Assembly: GCA_000231825.2 (NCBI GenBank)
Contig: JH720296.1
Location: 1,960,839 to 2,024,838 of the forward strand
DNA length: 64,000 nt
Direction: 5' to 3'
Source of the DNA: Tetrahymena elliotti 4EA
Taxonomy: Eukaryota > Ciliophora > Oligohymenophorea > Hymenostomatida > Tetrahymenidae
Shown: piece after piece, positions 1 through 11,429 of the stretch
Layout of the letters: the number at the start of each line of letters is the position of its first letter
Numbering within the stretch: position 1 is the first letter of the stretch
Program-made: the position numbers and the translations under genes
The notes under the pieces: model-generated
What the model saw: only the letters and a program-made list of their open reading frames with translations
What the model was told of the DNA's origin: nothing
Database searches by the model: none

Positions 1-253
1 TTTTGTAATTTTGTGAAAAATAATTCATAGTTTTTTAAGTTTAAATTTAGTAATCTCCATAATTAAAACTTAAATATTTTAATTTAAAATTTATCATTTT
101 GCAATTTAATTTTAAAATATTAATTAGAAAATTCAAATAAAAAATAAATCTTTGTTAGATTGTTTGGATATTGTTTACCTTTTAACTTTTAAAGAACTTA
201 AGAAAATTGTTAAAAAATCAATTATTAATAAACAACAAGATAGAATTAAAGTA

Positions 254-3200
254 ATGAAAAAAGATATAATTTTATTTATTCTCTCAAATTTAATTATTTT
301 TGGAGATTAGTTATTTACTAGGAGCGAGGAAGGAAGTAAAATAGATTATTGTGTTGAATATGTTTATGCTCCTAGTATGTCTTATTTAAATTTGTTTGAT
401 TAATTGCTCTGTATTGAGTGCTAATTAGGATATGTTGTTTCAAAAAATTACAAATAATGCAATTAATTTATATATTAATTATCTTACCCGTAATATGGTA
501 ACTGTAAAAGAATTGCATAGGATGGCTCATGTGCAGAAGCATTAAATGGTATCCATTTATTACCAAATAATCAGTATACAATTGTCAAAGATTAAAAGTT
601 TCTAGAAAGATGTGCAATTGTAAATGAGAGTGAAACATAATGTCTTTTTCCTAGATTTGGGTATATTTTAGATTTAATAAATAAACAAATATACAAAGAT
701 ACTCATAGGACATTTTGTGCACTACTTAATTCATAAGAAATGCAATGTAAGATATATCATTAAGGATTTATATAGGATCCTTTTACTAATTAAGGATTTT
801 ATTTAGGAGAGAATTTTGTTAACCCACACAAATTTTTAAATAAAAATATGTTATTAATATGTGAAAATAATTATTTTCATTTAAATGATGATTTTAATTA
901 ATTAATTGGCTGCTTCCCTGTTGATAGATTGTATTAAAGCTGCATTAAAAAATGTTAAAAAGGATATGCTTTGAGAGATGATTTTGGTAAATGTTAAATT
1001 GTTATTCCGTATTGTCAAAAGTATTAGGAGATATAAGGAAAGGAGCTATGCATAATGTGTTAACCCTTTTACAGACTTTACCTGCAAAAATGTATCAAAA
1101 TGATTGGGTGTACTCTACTAAGTAGAAAAGATCCTAATAAATGTCTGTCATGCAATTCATAAAATATACTTAAGGAAGGACAATGTATTCTGAAAAATTC
1201 AACTAGTCATTTTAATTAAAATTCTAATGATACAAATTTTATATTCTTAAATCCTATTATAACTGGTAATCTTGATTCAAGTGATTATGTAAGTAAAGAG
1301 GCTTTAGTAAAATAATAAGATAACAACCCTTTTAAAAGTAGAATTAATACATTTGAATTAGGTTCAATTTCAAAAAGGTCATCTGAAGAGTAATCTCCAA
1401 TAAGTTAAACTCAGACATATGATTTATGCATATCTGATGATAAAAATCAATGTTTGTAATGCAAGGATTAAATTCATTATTATCTGGATGAAAAAACTAA
1501 TTAATGTATAAAAAGATTTAGATCTCTTTTTTGCTTGAATTAGAGCTATAACTCAGATGATTGCTTAAACTTATTTTGCTAAGATAATCGATTTCTTAAT
1601 CCTAAAATAATCCCAAATTTTGACCTAAAAAATAGAGAGACAACTAAGTTTTTAGTCTATATTTAAAATTTATTTTTTGATTCTGATCATATAATGACTG
1701 ACTACGAAAAGGAATAGTTTCATAAAAAATATTAATTTTATGGAGTTAATTTAAATATTTCTGATTAAATTTGTGTGGATTACTCAGAAAAACTAAATTA
1801 AAATGAAACAATTTTTTATTTTGTTAACTATAAATTGTAACATTGTTAAGAAGGAGGTTAAATAAATATTCAAAGTAAATCTGAATTAGATTATTTATAT
1901 TTTGACTGTCCTTAAGTAATTTAAAAGAAAAATATAACATTAGAATACTGCATAGAGAAAACTAGAGATTCAAATTTTTGTTTAAGGTGTGAAAATGCTT
2001 ACTATTTTAACTCAAAAGCTCAGATTTGTGAGAAAAGCATAGAAAATTGTATTGTTCATAGTCTCAATAATACTTGTTTATTATGCTAAAGTGGATATTA
2101 GTTATTTAATGAGACTAGTTGTGATCCTATTTGTGGAAATACTATCACTAGAAATTTATTTTATTTCAATTCTTTGTATGTTAATAAAACAAATGATTCT
2201 AATCAAACAACTTGCATAAAATCATATAATTCTTGTAAAATATTTATTAATTTAAAATGTTAAGAATGCTTTGAAGGATATGTTTTAGATTAAAAACAAA
2301 ATTATTGTTTATAAGATAATAATTTTCCTGATTGTAAAATTATTGATTAAATTGAATAAGAAAATAGTGATTCTTATTTTTATGATAATAAATAATGCAT
2401 AAAATGTTAATATGAATATGTCTTATTTAAAGGTATTTGTTTCTGTCAAACATAAAAATGTTTGAGCTATATTTATTGTGATGAAAAGAAGTGTATCAAA
2501 ACATTTAGAAGTTTATTTATTGGATAGCTAAATTTAGGAGATAACTAGTACCTAGAAAAGAAGGGTGATTATTATAGAGCTCTAGATTGTATGATTGAAA
2601 ACTGCTATTAATGCCATGAAGGAAATATTTGTTTATAGTGTAAAAGTGGGTTTCAATTAGAAAATGATTAAAGAACTTGCTTATTAATAAAAGATAAAGT
2701 GAATAAAGTAGGCCAACAAGAAGCTAAAAATTTAGATTCAAGCTGTCTTATTTTTTCAAAAGATGGATTAAATTGCATGTAATGCAAATAAAACTACTTT
2801 TTATATTAAGATCTTAGATGCTATGAATAATGTCATGGTGATTAATAAGTCATTTTTCATAAAATTTTAGGTAACATTTGCTATGAATGTCCTTTTGGTT
2901 GTTCAAAATGTATTTTTGATTAAAATAAATTAAAAAATAAAGAGTAAATGGCATGCGAAAGTTGCTTTTAAGGATATTTTTTTTATGAAGAAATTTAAAA
3001 ATGCAAAAAAATATGTGTTTATTATCAAAGTAACAAAATTTGCACAAATAGATGCCCTAATAACTAGTTTTTATTAGAAAAAAGTTGTGTAGATAGATGT
3101 CCTTATTACTATAAAATTGAAGGTACATAAAAAATATGTATTGGATAGTGCGAAGGGCTATATAGATATGAAGATGATCCTTAAAAATGTTCTAGCTTTT

Positions 3201-5425
3201 GTGAATAAGAATACATATAAGATCAAAAAGATTTGTTTTGTAAAAAGTGTGAAATTAAAAATTGTAAAATCTGTAGCAAAAAATAAAAAAATATTTGCAT
3301 CTTTTGTGAAGATGGATATCTTAGTTAGAATGGCCAATGCTTATATTAATGCCTAAATAAATTAAGCTTCTCTGATCCCATCCAATGCTCTAATACCAAT
3401 ATTTTATACTGCCTAAAGGAAGAGGAATAAACATGTGTTTAATGTGTTGCTAACTCAACTTACATTAAAGAAAACAATGAATGTATATGCAATGATTAAT
3501 ATGTATTTGATTTGACTTTAAATGCATGTGTGAAGACCTGCAATGAAAATTGCTAAATCTGTGATACGTAGAAAAGATGGTGCTTAAGATGTAAACCAAA
3601 TAAATACTTGAATAATCGTAGGTATTCAAATAATTCATGTGTAGATACATGTCCAATAGGATCTTTTAGTACTTTGAGATATAATGATCCTAATTTTAAG
3701 GAATGTGCCTTATGCCCTCTAAACTGCTATTCTTGTGAAAACTCATAAAGTTGCACAGAGTGTAATTAAAATTATAAGGAATTTTTTTGTAATGGTTTGT
3801 TATTTTGTGTATGTCATGATGATGATATTTTTTGTGAGACAAATTTTAAATTAAAAAATTAGATAAAAAATTTTTGCCCTATCTAAAATTGTTCTTTGTG
3901 CTCCAAAAATAAAGAAATTTGTGAAAAATGCCATGAAGATTACCCTTACCTCTATTTAAATGCTTGCTTTAAAAGCTGTCCTATTGGTACATATTCAGAT
4001 CAAAATAACTAATGCCAAAAATGTCATCCTCTATGCAATAGTTGTACAAGTTATTCATCTAAAAGCTGCTTAAGCTGCTCTCTATCTAATCAAATTGTAG
4101 AATCTGATAACTCGTGCAGGTGTTCAAATAAAAATTTTTTTTTCTAAAATGAATGCTACTCTGTTTGTCCAAGATTCACAAAACCATCAGATGAAATTGA
4201 TAGAGTTTGTGGAAAATACTGTCTAGATTACAATTCTTATCCTGTCTTTAATAATGAAGGTTAATTTGAAAAATGTGAGTCTAACTTTCACTAAAGTGAT
4301 TCAAAATTTTGTGAATAAAACTTGATCAATTTAAACAAATATTTAACATTTGATATATTGGAAACTAAGCTTGAAGAAAAAAGAAGCCAAACTATTTTAT
4401 TAACTATAATGATATCACAGTAGCCTAGAGAGTGTTTTGACTTTTAGTTAAAATTTAAACCATCACCTTAAGATGAAGATAGCTTAAACCTAGAATTTAA
4501 AGATTTTAAAGTCTAAAGTTATTTTAAATTTTAGTTTAGAATGTAAAGCTAGATTGATGTTGAATAGCTAAAGTAAAAAGATTAAAATAATTGCAGATAC
4601 AGCCTTTGTATTTTATACTTTTAAATTTACCACAAAAGTTAAATTAAATAAACATTTAAACTAAGTGTGAATCTAAAATCTGACATAGTTAATATTTTAT
4701 CAATTAACTTTCCTTTTTTAAACTAAATTTTAAAATTCGACTTTGATGAAGATAAATTACAAAAAGAAAATTATCTTGATTCTTTCATCACAGTTAAATG
4801 TATGAATAATAATGAATGCAATAATTAATTAGTAACTTCAAATAAATTATAACCAATAGAACTAAGCATCAAAATTTTGCATCAAAGCAACAATCACAAT
4901 ATGGAAAGATTAGTTTTGATCCCTATTTAAATTAAAATAATTACAGAAGACAATCAAACTGAATAAATAAGTGATTATTTTTATAATAATGATTAAAACT
5001 GTTAAATAAAAGTTGAAATTAATTTTCAAAAAGAAATTAAAGGAACATTAAGCATGGTATTTAAAGCTCTTGATAGTAAAAAGGAATTATTTAACTTTGA
5101 ATAATTTGCAAACAGAAACTAAATCTACTTGATTAAGCAGAGCATATAAGTAAAAATTGAAAAATAAATAGATACAGACTAGAAAAACACTGATTCAAAG
5201 AATTTAATTTATTTAAAATTATTTATTTTTAATCTTATAATATGCATTATTTTAGTAGCTTTTGCCATAGTAGTTTTTCTGAAAAATATGAAGAAATAAA
5301 ACTAAAAAGCTTAATAATACTAAATAAATGATTAATTTAAATCATCAGAAAAGAAAATAAATTCTGTGTTTGTCAGTGAATTAGAATATTAGATTCAAGA
5401 ATAAGATTTTGGTGATTAAAATTGA
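254..5425 (+). CDS. Giant cysteine-rich type I membrane protein, array copy 1 (intact)
   Basis: A single 1,723-codon ORF with no introns, read with TAA/TAG as Gln and ended by TGA at 5423. Residues 1-20 form a hydrophobic signal peptide. Residues about 30-310 are a conserved domain shared by all copies (YAPS, ECQLGY and LLPNNQYTIV blocks). Residues about 310-390 are a low-complexity linker. Residues about 395-1355 are dense CxxC / CxxGY repeats like furin or growth-factor-receptor cysteine-rich modules. A Cys-poor conserved domain begins near the PRECFDF motif at about residue 1390. A membrane helix lies at about 1653-1680, followed by a 40-residue Gln-rich tail. I infer a cell-surface protein with a large extracellular part; the ligand or role is unknown. 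ATG 254 is the first Met before the signal peptide. It is the first unit of a head-to-tail array, and its 3' two-fifths are duplicated at 23291-24645. Confidence 0.9.
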
Positions 5426-6410
5426 ATAAATAAAGAAAAGTTTTGGTCTCAAAATAAAATCTTTATTCTTTATTAAAAACAAACTTTTTTATCTAACTCT
5501 TTTTGCTATTTTCTGTTAGAGGGTATTTTTTTTTATAGATTAGATATGAGTGAATTTACATAAAGAATAATTAAATAATAAATAAGTAATGGTGAATTTA
5601 AAAATAGTCTTTTTGAAATATCAAAATGTTTTTTGGTTTATTATTTTAATTTTTTTTTTTGATAAAGGAATTTAAAGAATAATTTTTAATTTTGGTTAGT
5701 GAAATTAACAATAATATTTTAAACATAGTTGAAAATAAAGATTAATTTATTAAATATTATATTGATATCTTTTTAAATATTTTTTTAGGATTTTACTTAA
5801 TAATATTTTTATTTGCATTATATTGATACAATAAAATTATTTTTAACTTTAAATTTAAGTTCATACAATTCTAATTCTGATTTTTCACTGAAATACTTTT
5901 TTTAAATAAATACAGTTTCATATTTAAGATCCCTCTTCCACTTTTCTTCTTCTTCTTAACCATTATTCTTTCTTCTTTTTAGATTAATTAATCTTTTTGA
6001 ATTTGGTTGTGTTTTTTCTTTACGATCTTTATCTTATTGTTTAATAAATGTCTTATTACTTACTAATATATTTTTCTAAATTAAACATCAATATTTTTTA
6101 TTTAACATTTTTGTATGTTTAGTGAAGTATAATTTTCAAATGGGATTCATTATTTTTAATTATAAATACACGACAAATAAAAATTGTAATTATATCTACT
6201 TTAAAGAGCAAGCAAAAATTGAATTCTTTTATTAAACTCTTGTTCCCCAAATATTACAAAAAAATAAATCTTCAAAGTTTATTTAAATTTTTGATTTTTA
6301 GTATTAATTTAGATTCTAAAATACTAAAAATAAATTACCTTATTTAGGAAATACCTTATCATTAAAAAAAGAATCAAAAAAATAATATCTAAACTAATAT
6401 TATAAAATAA
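5426..6410. other. Array spacer, copy A
   Basis: No gene is visible. This AT-rich spacer between array units 1 and 2 is clearly similar to the spacer at 24646-25512 over most of its length, including just after the stop codon and just before the next start. A pyrimidine-rich block at 5928-5981 lies in the opposite orientation to its counterpart at 25069-25116. Confidence 0.8.
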
Positions 6411-9400
6411 ATGAAAAGAAAAATAGTTTTAATAATAATTTCAAATTTAGCTACCATATAGTATCAAATTTTATTTGCAAGATGCTAAGAATAAAAAAAT
6501 ATTGAGAATTGTATTGAATACATTTATGCTCCAAGTATAAATTACCATCATTTATATGATTAGTTACTATATATTGATTGTGAATTAGGATATATTGTTT
6601 CAAAAAATTATAAATCTTGGTTTTAGTTCATCTATTAGCTATAATACAACCCATACAGTAATTGCAAAAGATTAGGATAAGATTGATTATGTGTTAAAGC
6701 TTTAAATGGTATAGAATTATTGCCAAATAATTAATACACTATTATTAAAGATTAAAAATTTTTTGAAAGATGTTCAATGGTAAATGAGAATGAAACTGAA
6801 TGTTTATTTCCAAGATTCGGGTTTTTTTAGATACAATTAAGAAATTGATAAGCAAAGATACTTCAAAGACTTTCTGTGCTTTATTTGATTCTGAAAATCA
6901 AAGATGTTCTCAATTTCATTAGAGATTTGTTAGTTATTAATCTACTCAATAAGGAGAGAATTTCATTAATCCAAATAAAATAATATCATTTTTTTAACTT
7001 AAAAAATGTACAGATGGCTTCAGTTTTTGTAAAAATGAGTAAGATTAATTGGTTGGATGTTTTCCAATGAGAAGATTAAAATGTAATCAAAAATTAAAGA
7101 CATATTACTTTAAAAGCTATGTTGATACTAATATTGTTAAAAGAAGAATATTTAATATTCAAAGTAAATCAGAATTAGATTATTTATACTTTTCCTTTGA
7201 TAAGATGATAATAAGCAAAAACATCACTATTGACAACTGCATTGTTTATAATTCAGAATAATCCTTTTGCTTAGAGTGTAATTATGGCTTCTATTTCAAC
7301 TCCAAAATTATGATTTGTGGGAAAAGCATAGAAAACTGTATTGCTCATACTCTTGATAACACTTGTATTTTATGTTAGAGTGGATTAATTAATCAGCCAG
7401 ATTAAATGTGATCTTGTATGTGGAAGCTTTATCCCTGGAAGTGTATCTTATTTTCATTCTTCCTATGTTTAAAAGAGTAGCAGTGATACAAATTAAACTC
7501 TTTGCAAATAAACCTAAGTAGCATGTAAAATGCATATCAATAATATTTGTACAGAATGCTTTGAAGGATATATTTTAGATCATTTATTAGCTAACACTTG
7601 TGTAAAGGATTATTATTTTCCTGACTGCTAAATAATAGATAGAATTAATCAGGAAGATAATATGAATAATGCTTTAAAAAAATATATTTATGATGGAAAA
7701 TAGTGTATTAAATGTAGAGATGATTATGTTTTATTTGAGGGTTTAAGCTATTGTCAAACATAAAAGTGCTTGAGCTATATTTATTGTGAGAGAAAAAAAT
7801 GTATTAAAAAGTTTAGAAGTTTATTTTTGGGATAGCTGAATATAGGTTAATATCTAGAAAAACAAGGTGATTATTATATATTTAAAGATTGTCTCATGGA
7901 AAACTGTTATATCTGTCATGAAGGAAATATTTGTTTAAAGTGTAGAAGTGGGTTTCGCTTAGACTAAGGGAATTGCTTACTAAAAAAAGAAGAGATTGAA
8001 GAAAAAAAATTATTAAAATATGATGATAAAAACTGTCTAGTTTTATCAAAGTATGGATTAAAGTGTATCTAATGCAAACCTCAATACTACTTGAGGTAAG
8101 ACTTGAAATGCTATGACTATTGCTAAATTGATCAATAAGTATTTGTTGATAAATCTACAGGAAATATTTGCTATGACTGTCCTTCAGGTTGTCAAACCTG
8201 CATTTTTATCTATGAAAAATTTTTTGGCTAAAAAAAATTACCTTGTGTTGAATGCGCTCATGATTATTTCCTTTATAGAGAATTAGAACTATGCAAAAAA
8301 AATGTATTTTTTATCAATAAGAAAACATTTGTTATATCTAAATGTTAGTTTAATTTTTTTATCTTAGGAAAATGATGTGTAGAAAAATGTCCATTATACT
8401 ATTAAGTTGAAGGAGAGCAAACATTTTGTATAAATTGTGAAGGATTATACAGATATGATGATAATTCTTAAAAATGCTCAGAATTTTGTGAAACGCAATA
8501 TTTAATTGATCAATAAAATAAAATTTGTAAGATTGATAATTGCTTAATCTGTAGTTAAAAATTAGATAATTTTTGTGTTTTATGCAAAAGTGAATATTTA
8601 CTTTATTAAGGTAGCTGTATTTTTGCTTACCCAAATAATTTGTTTGTTAAAATTAAAAAGATTGCTATGATTCTACTATTGAATACTGTATTGAATTATA
8701 AGATTTAAAATGTGTTAAATGTATAAAAAATGCAACTTATGATAAAAATAAATGTAACTGTGATATGGGATACATATTTAGTTTGGAAGTAAATATGTGC
8801 CTAAAAAGATGTGATGAAGATTGCTAAATTTGTTCTTTTACTCAAGAACGGTGTTTAAAATGTAAACAGAATAAATACTTAGATACACATGCACATTAAG
8901 GAGTTTATTCATGTAGAGATAAATGTCGAGCTGGATAATATTCTTTTGTAAATACAAATGAATCTAATATTAAATATGCATATATTGCCCTCCATACTGC
9001 TTTTCGTGTGATAATTCAAAAAGCTGCACTTAGTGTAATGAAGGATATGAAGAATTCCTTTGTAATTGAATTTTATTCTGTTTTTGTAATTAAATAAATT
9101 GTATTCAAGAATATAATTTAAATTACATGAAAAGAAACTGCTGCAATATTTAAAATTGTTTATAGTGTGAGAATAGTATTTAAATTTGTTAAAAATGCAA
9201 ATAAGATTATCCTTACCTCTATTTAAATACCTGCTTATAAAATTGTCCAAATGGTACTTATTCAGACGATAATAATTAGTGCTAAAAATGTCATCCTCTA
9301 TGCAAGGATTGTACAAGCAGCTCATTAAGAGGTTGTTTAATTCAAAATTTTGTGAATAAAGTTTGATTAATTTAAACAAGTTTATTACATTTGAAATTTA

Positions 9401-10381
9401 AACTCCTTAAAAATAAGATTAAAAAAACCAAAGTATATTAATAATCATTACAATAGATTAGACACCAAGAGAGTGCTATGATTTTAAATTAAGTTTTAAT
9501 TCCTCTTTTTAAAATGAAAATGATGATTTTTTAATACTTTATTTTTAAGGTTTTAAAATTGAAAGTTATTTTAAGTTTTTTAAAGAATATTAAGCTAAAT
9601 TGACTTTAGAATACTTAGGTAAAAAGATTAAAATAATTACCTCTAAAATATTTGTACATTATATCTTTAGATTTATCATTAGAGTATGATTAAACAAACA
9701 ATTAAGCTAAAAATTAATCGAAACACTTAAATAATTGATGATTCATTTTTAAATTTTCCTTTTTTAAATTAGATTACTAACCTTGATCCTAATTAATAAG
9801 AAAAAGGGATGTACATTAATTCACCAGTAATAGTAAATTGTATCAATTAAGCTATTTTTAATGATGAAATAAATGCATTAGTTTATTAACCAATAGCAAT
9901 AAGAATCTAAATTTTATTTGATGATAAAGAATTAGTTAAGAAAAAATTGGCTTTATTTCCTGTAAATTTTCACTTAGAAGAGGAAGATAATAAGATTTTA
10001 TAAATTAGCAATTTCTTTTATGAAAATGATATTAATTCTTAAATAATTTTAGAGTTTGTTTTTGAAAAAGAAGTGAAAGGGAAATTGAATTTAACTTTGA
10101 AAGCATTAGACAGTAAAAACTCAGAACTAAATTATGAATAATTTGTAAATAAAAATCAATAGTTCTACTATATTTAGAAGAGTATAATAATTAATATTTT
10201 CAAAGAAAAAGATATATCTATTGATTAAACAATTTTGAAGTCAGTTTATCAAACTATGTTTATTTTTAATATAATAATTTTCACAGAAATGATTATCTCA
10301 GAAGTAATTAATATTGTATTAAAAAAAATATAAAAGAAAAATTAGTATTAATAATACTAAGATGAGTAAACTATCAATTGA
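6411..10381 (+). pseudogene. Array copy 2: decayed cysteine-rich membrane protein gene
   Basis: This is a near-complete but broken relative of the copy at 25513-30657. The start ATG and signal peptide at 6411 are preserved. An in-frame TGA at 6684 (codon 92) stands where the intact paralogue has a Gly codon. Lesions seen by comparison with that paralogue are: a 1-nt deletion near 6826, a 12-nt in-frame deletion near 6950, loss of about 930 bp near 7065 (end of the N-terminal domain, linker and start of the Cys repeats), a 2-nt deletion near 7389, disruption near 8340, and loss of about 250 bp near 9335. The membrane-helix region and terminal TGA (10379-10381) are still recognisable. No long ORF survives, so I call it a pseudogene. 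Transcription cannot be judged from sequence. Confidence 0.88.
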
Positions 10382-11429
10382 AATTTAAAATACTTAAATA
10401 AAGAAAAACAAACAAACTTTGGAGCAAATTTGAGTAAAAATTAAAAAATTCTCAAATTATACCTTAAATAAATTCAAAAGTCTAAGCCTAAAACTAACTA
10501 AAAATAAATTTAGACTTCTTTAAATTATCAAAAAATAAATAAATTGAATATAAAAGAAGTATAATAATCAATATCAAAGAGAGAATTTCATCTCAATGTT
10601 AAAATGGGAATTTATTATGAAATAAAAACTCTGATTTACTTTTTTTTTTACAGGATTTTTTGAAATTATAAATTTTTTTTATACCCATTTTTAATAAAAA
10701 TATTTTAAAATTTTTCCTTTATTTTCGTAAAAAATTGTTTTATTCTCCTAAAAAATATCTCATATTGTAAAAATATTATTATGAAACAAATAATATATCT
10801 CATTTGATTTCTTCATACAACTAAATTTTTTTTAATTTTAACCTTTTTAAAATCATATCAAATTAGGAGTAAAAATTTCTAATTTATTTTGATAAAATTT
10901 TCATTCAAAAATAAATAGATATTCAATCCTTTTTTCTAAGGAAAATTTTAAAAATTCTTAACTGATCACACTTCACAAAAAATCTTGTTTTAGATTAAAT
11001 TACTAACTCTAATTTGGATTCAATGTTGAATTAATTTTATATAATAATTTATTTAGAATTTTTTAAATAATATACACATTTTTTTGAAGAAAGTCTATTA
11101 TTTATTTTTAGATCATTATCAAATGTGTTTAAGATTGTTATTTATTTTACTTATTGACCATAAATTAATAATTTTTTCTAAAAAATTAAAACAACTTTAT
11201 ATTTTCTAAGAAATTGTTCAAAAAAAAATCAAGCATTAATTGTATGAAAAGTAAAAATAGGTAGTTTTTAAATTAAAGTATCCCAATAGTAAATTGAAAT
11301 TTATGTAATAATTTAGCTAAATTGATCTAATTATTCTTATTTTTTTATATGTATTTAATCTTTTTATATTTGAAAAAAATTGATTAAGGAATAAAAAAGA
11401 TTTTTGTTTAGTAGGATAATTTAACATAA
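10382..11429. other. Array spacer between copies 2 and 3
   Basis: Very AT-rich, with many homopolymer A and T runs. I see no coding region or recognisable RNA. It presumably holds the 3' untranslated region of copy 2 and the promoter of copy 3, but no specific motif is evident. Confidence 0.6.

Larger units (their letters stand above)
3497..10381 (+). repeat. Segmental duplication, left copy
   Basis: The 3' part of array copy 1, its spacer and copy 2 match the tract 23291-30657 in the same order and orientation. The match covers coding and non-coding DNA, so it is one large duplication event (about 7 kb) and not gene-by-gene similarity. Copy 2 has since decayed. Confidence 0.82.

Noticed and set aside
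8909..9379. Minus-strand ORF of 156 codons within array copy 2.
   Set aside because: It is a mirror of the Cys-rich coding sequence on the other strand. Similar shadows occur in other copies at matching places.
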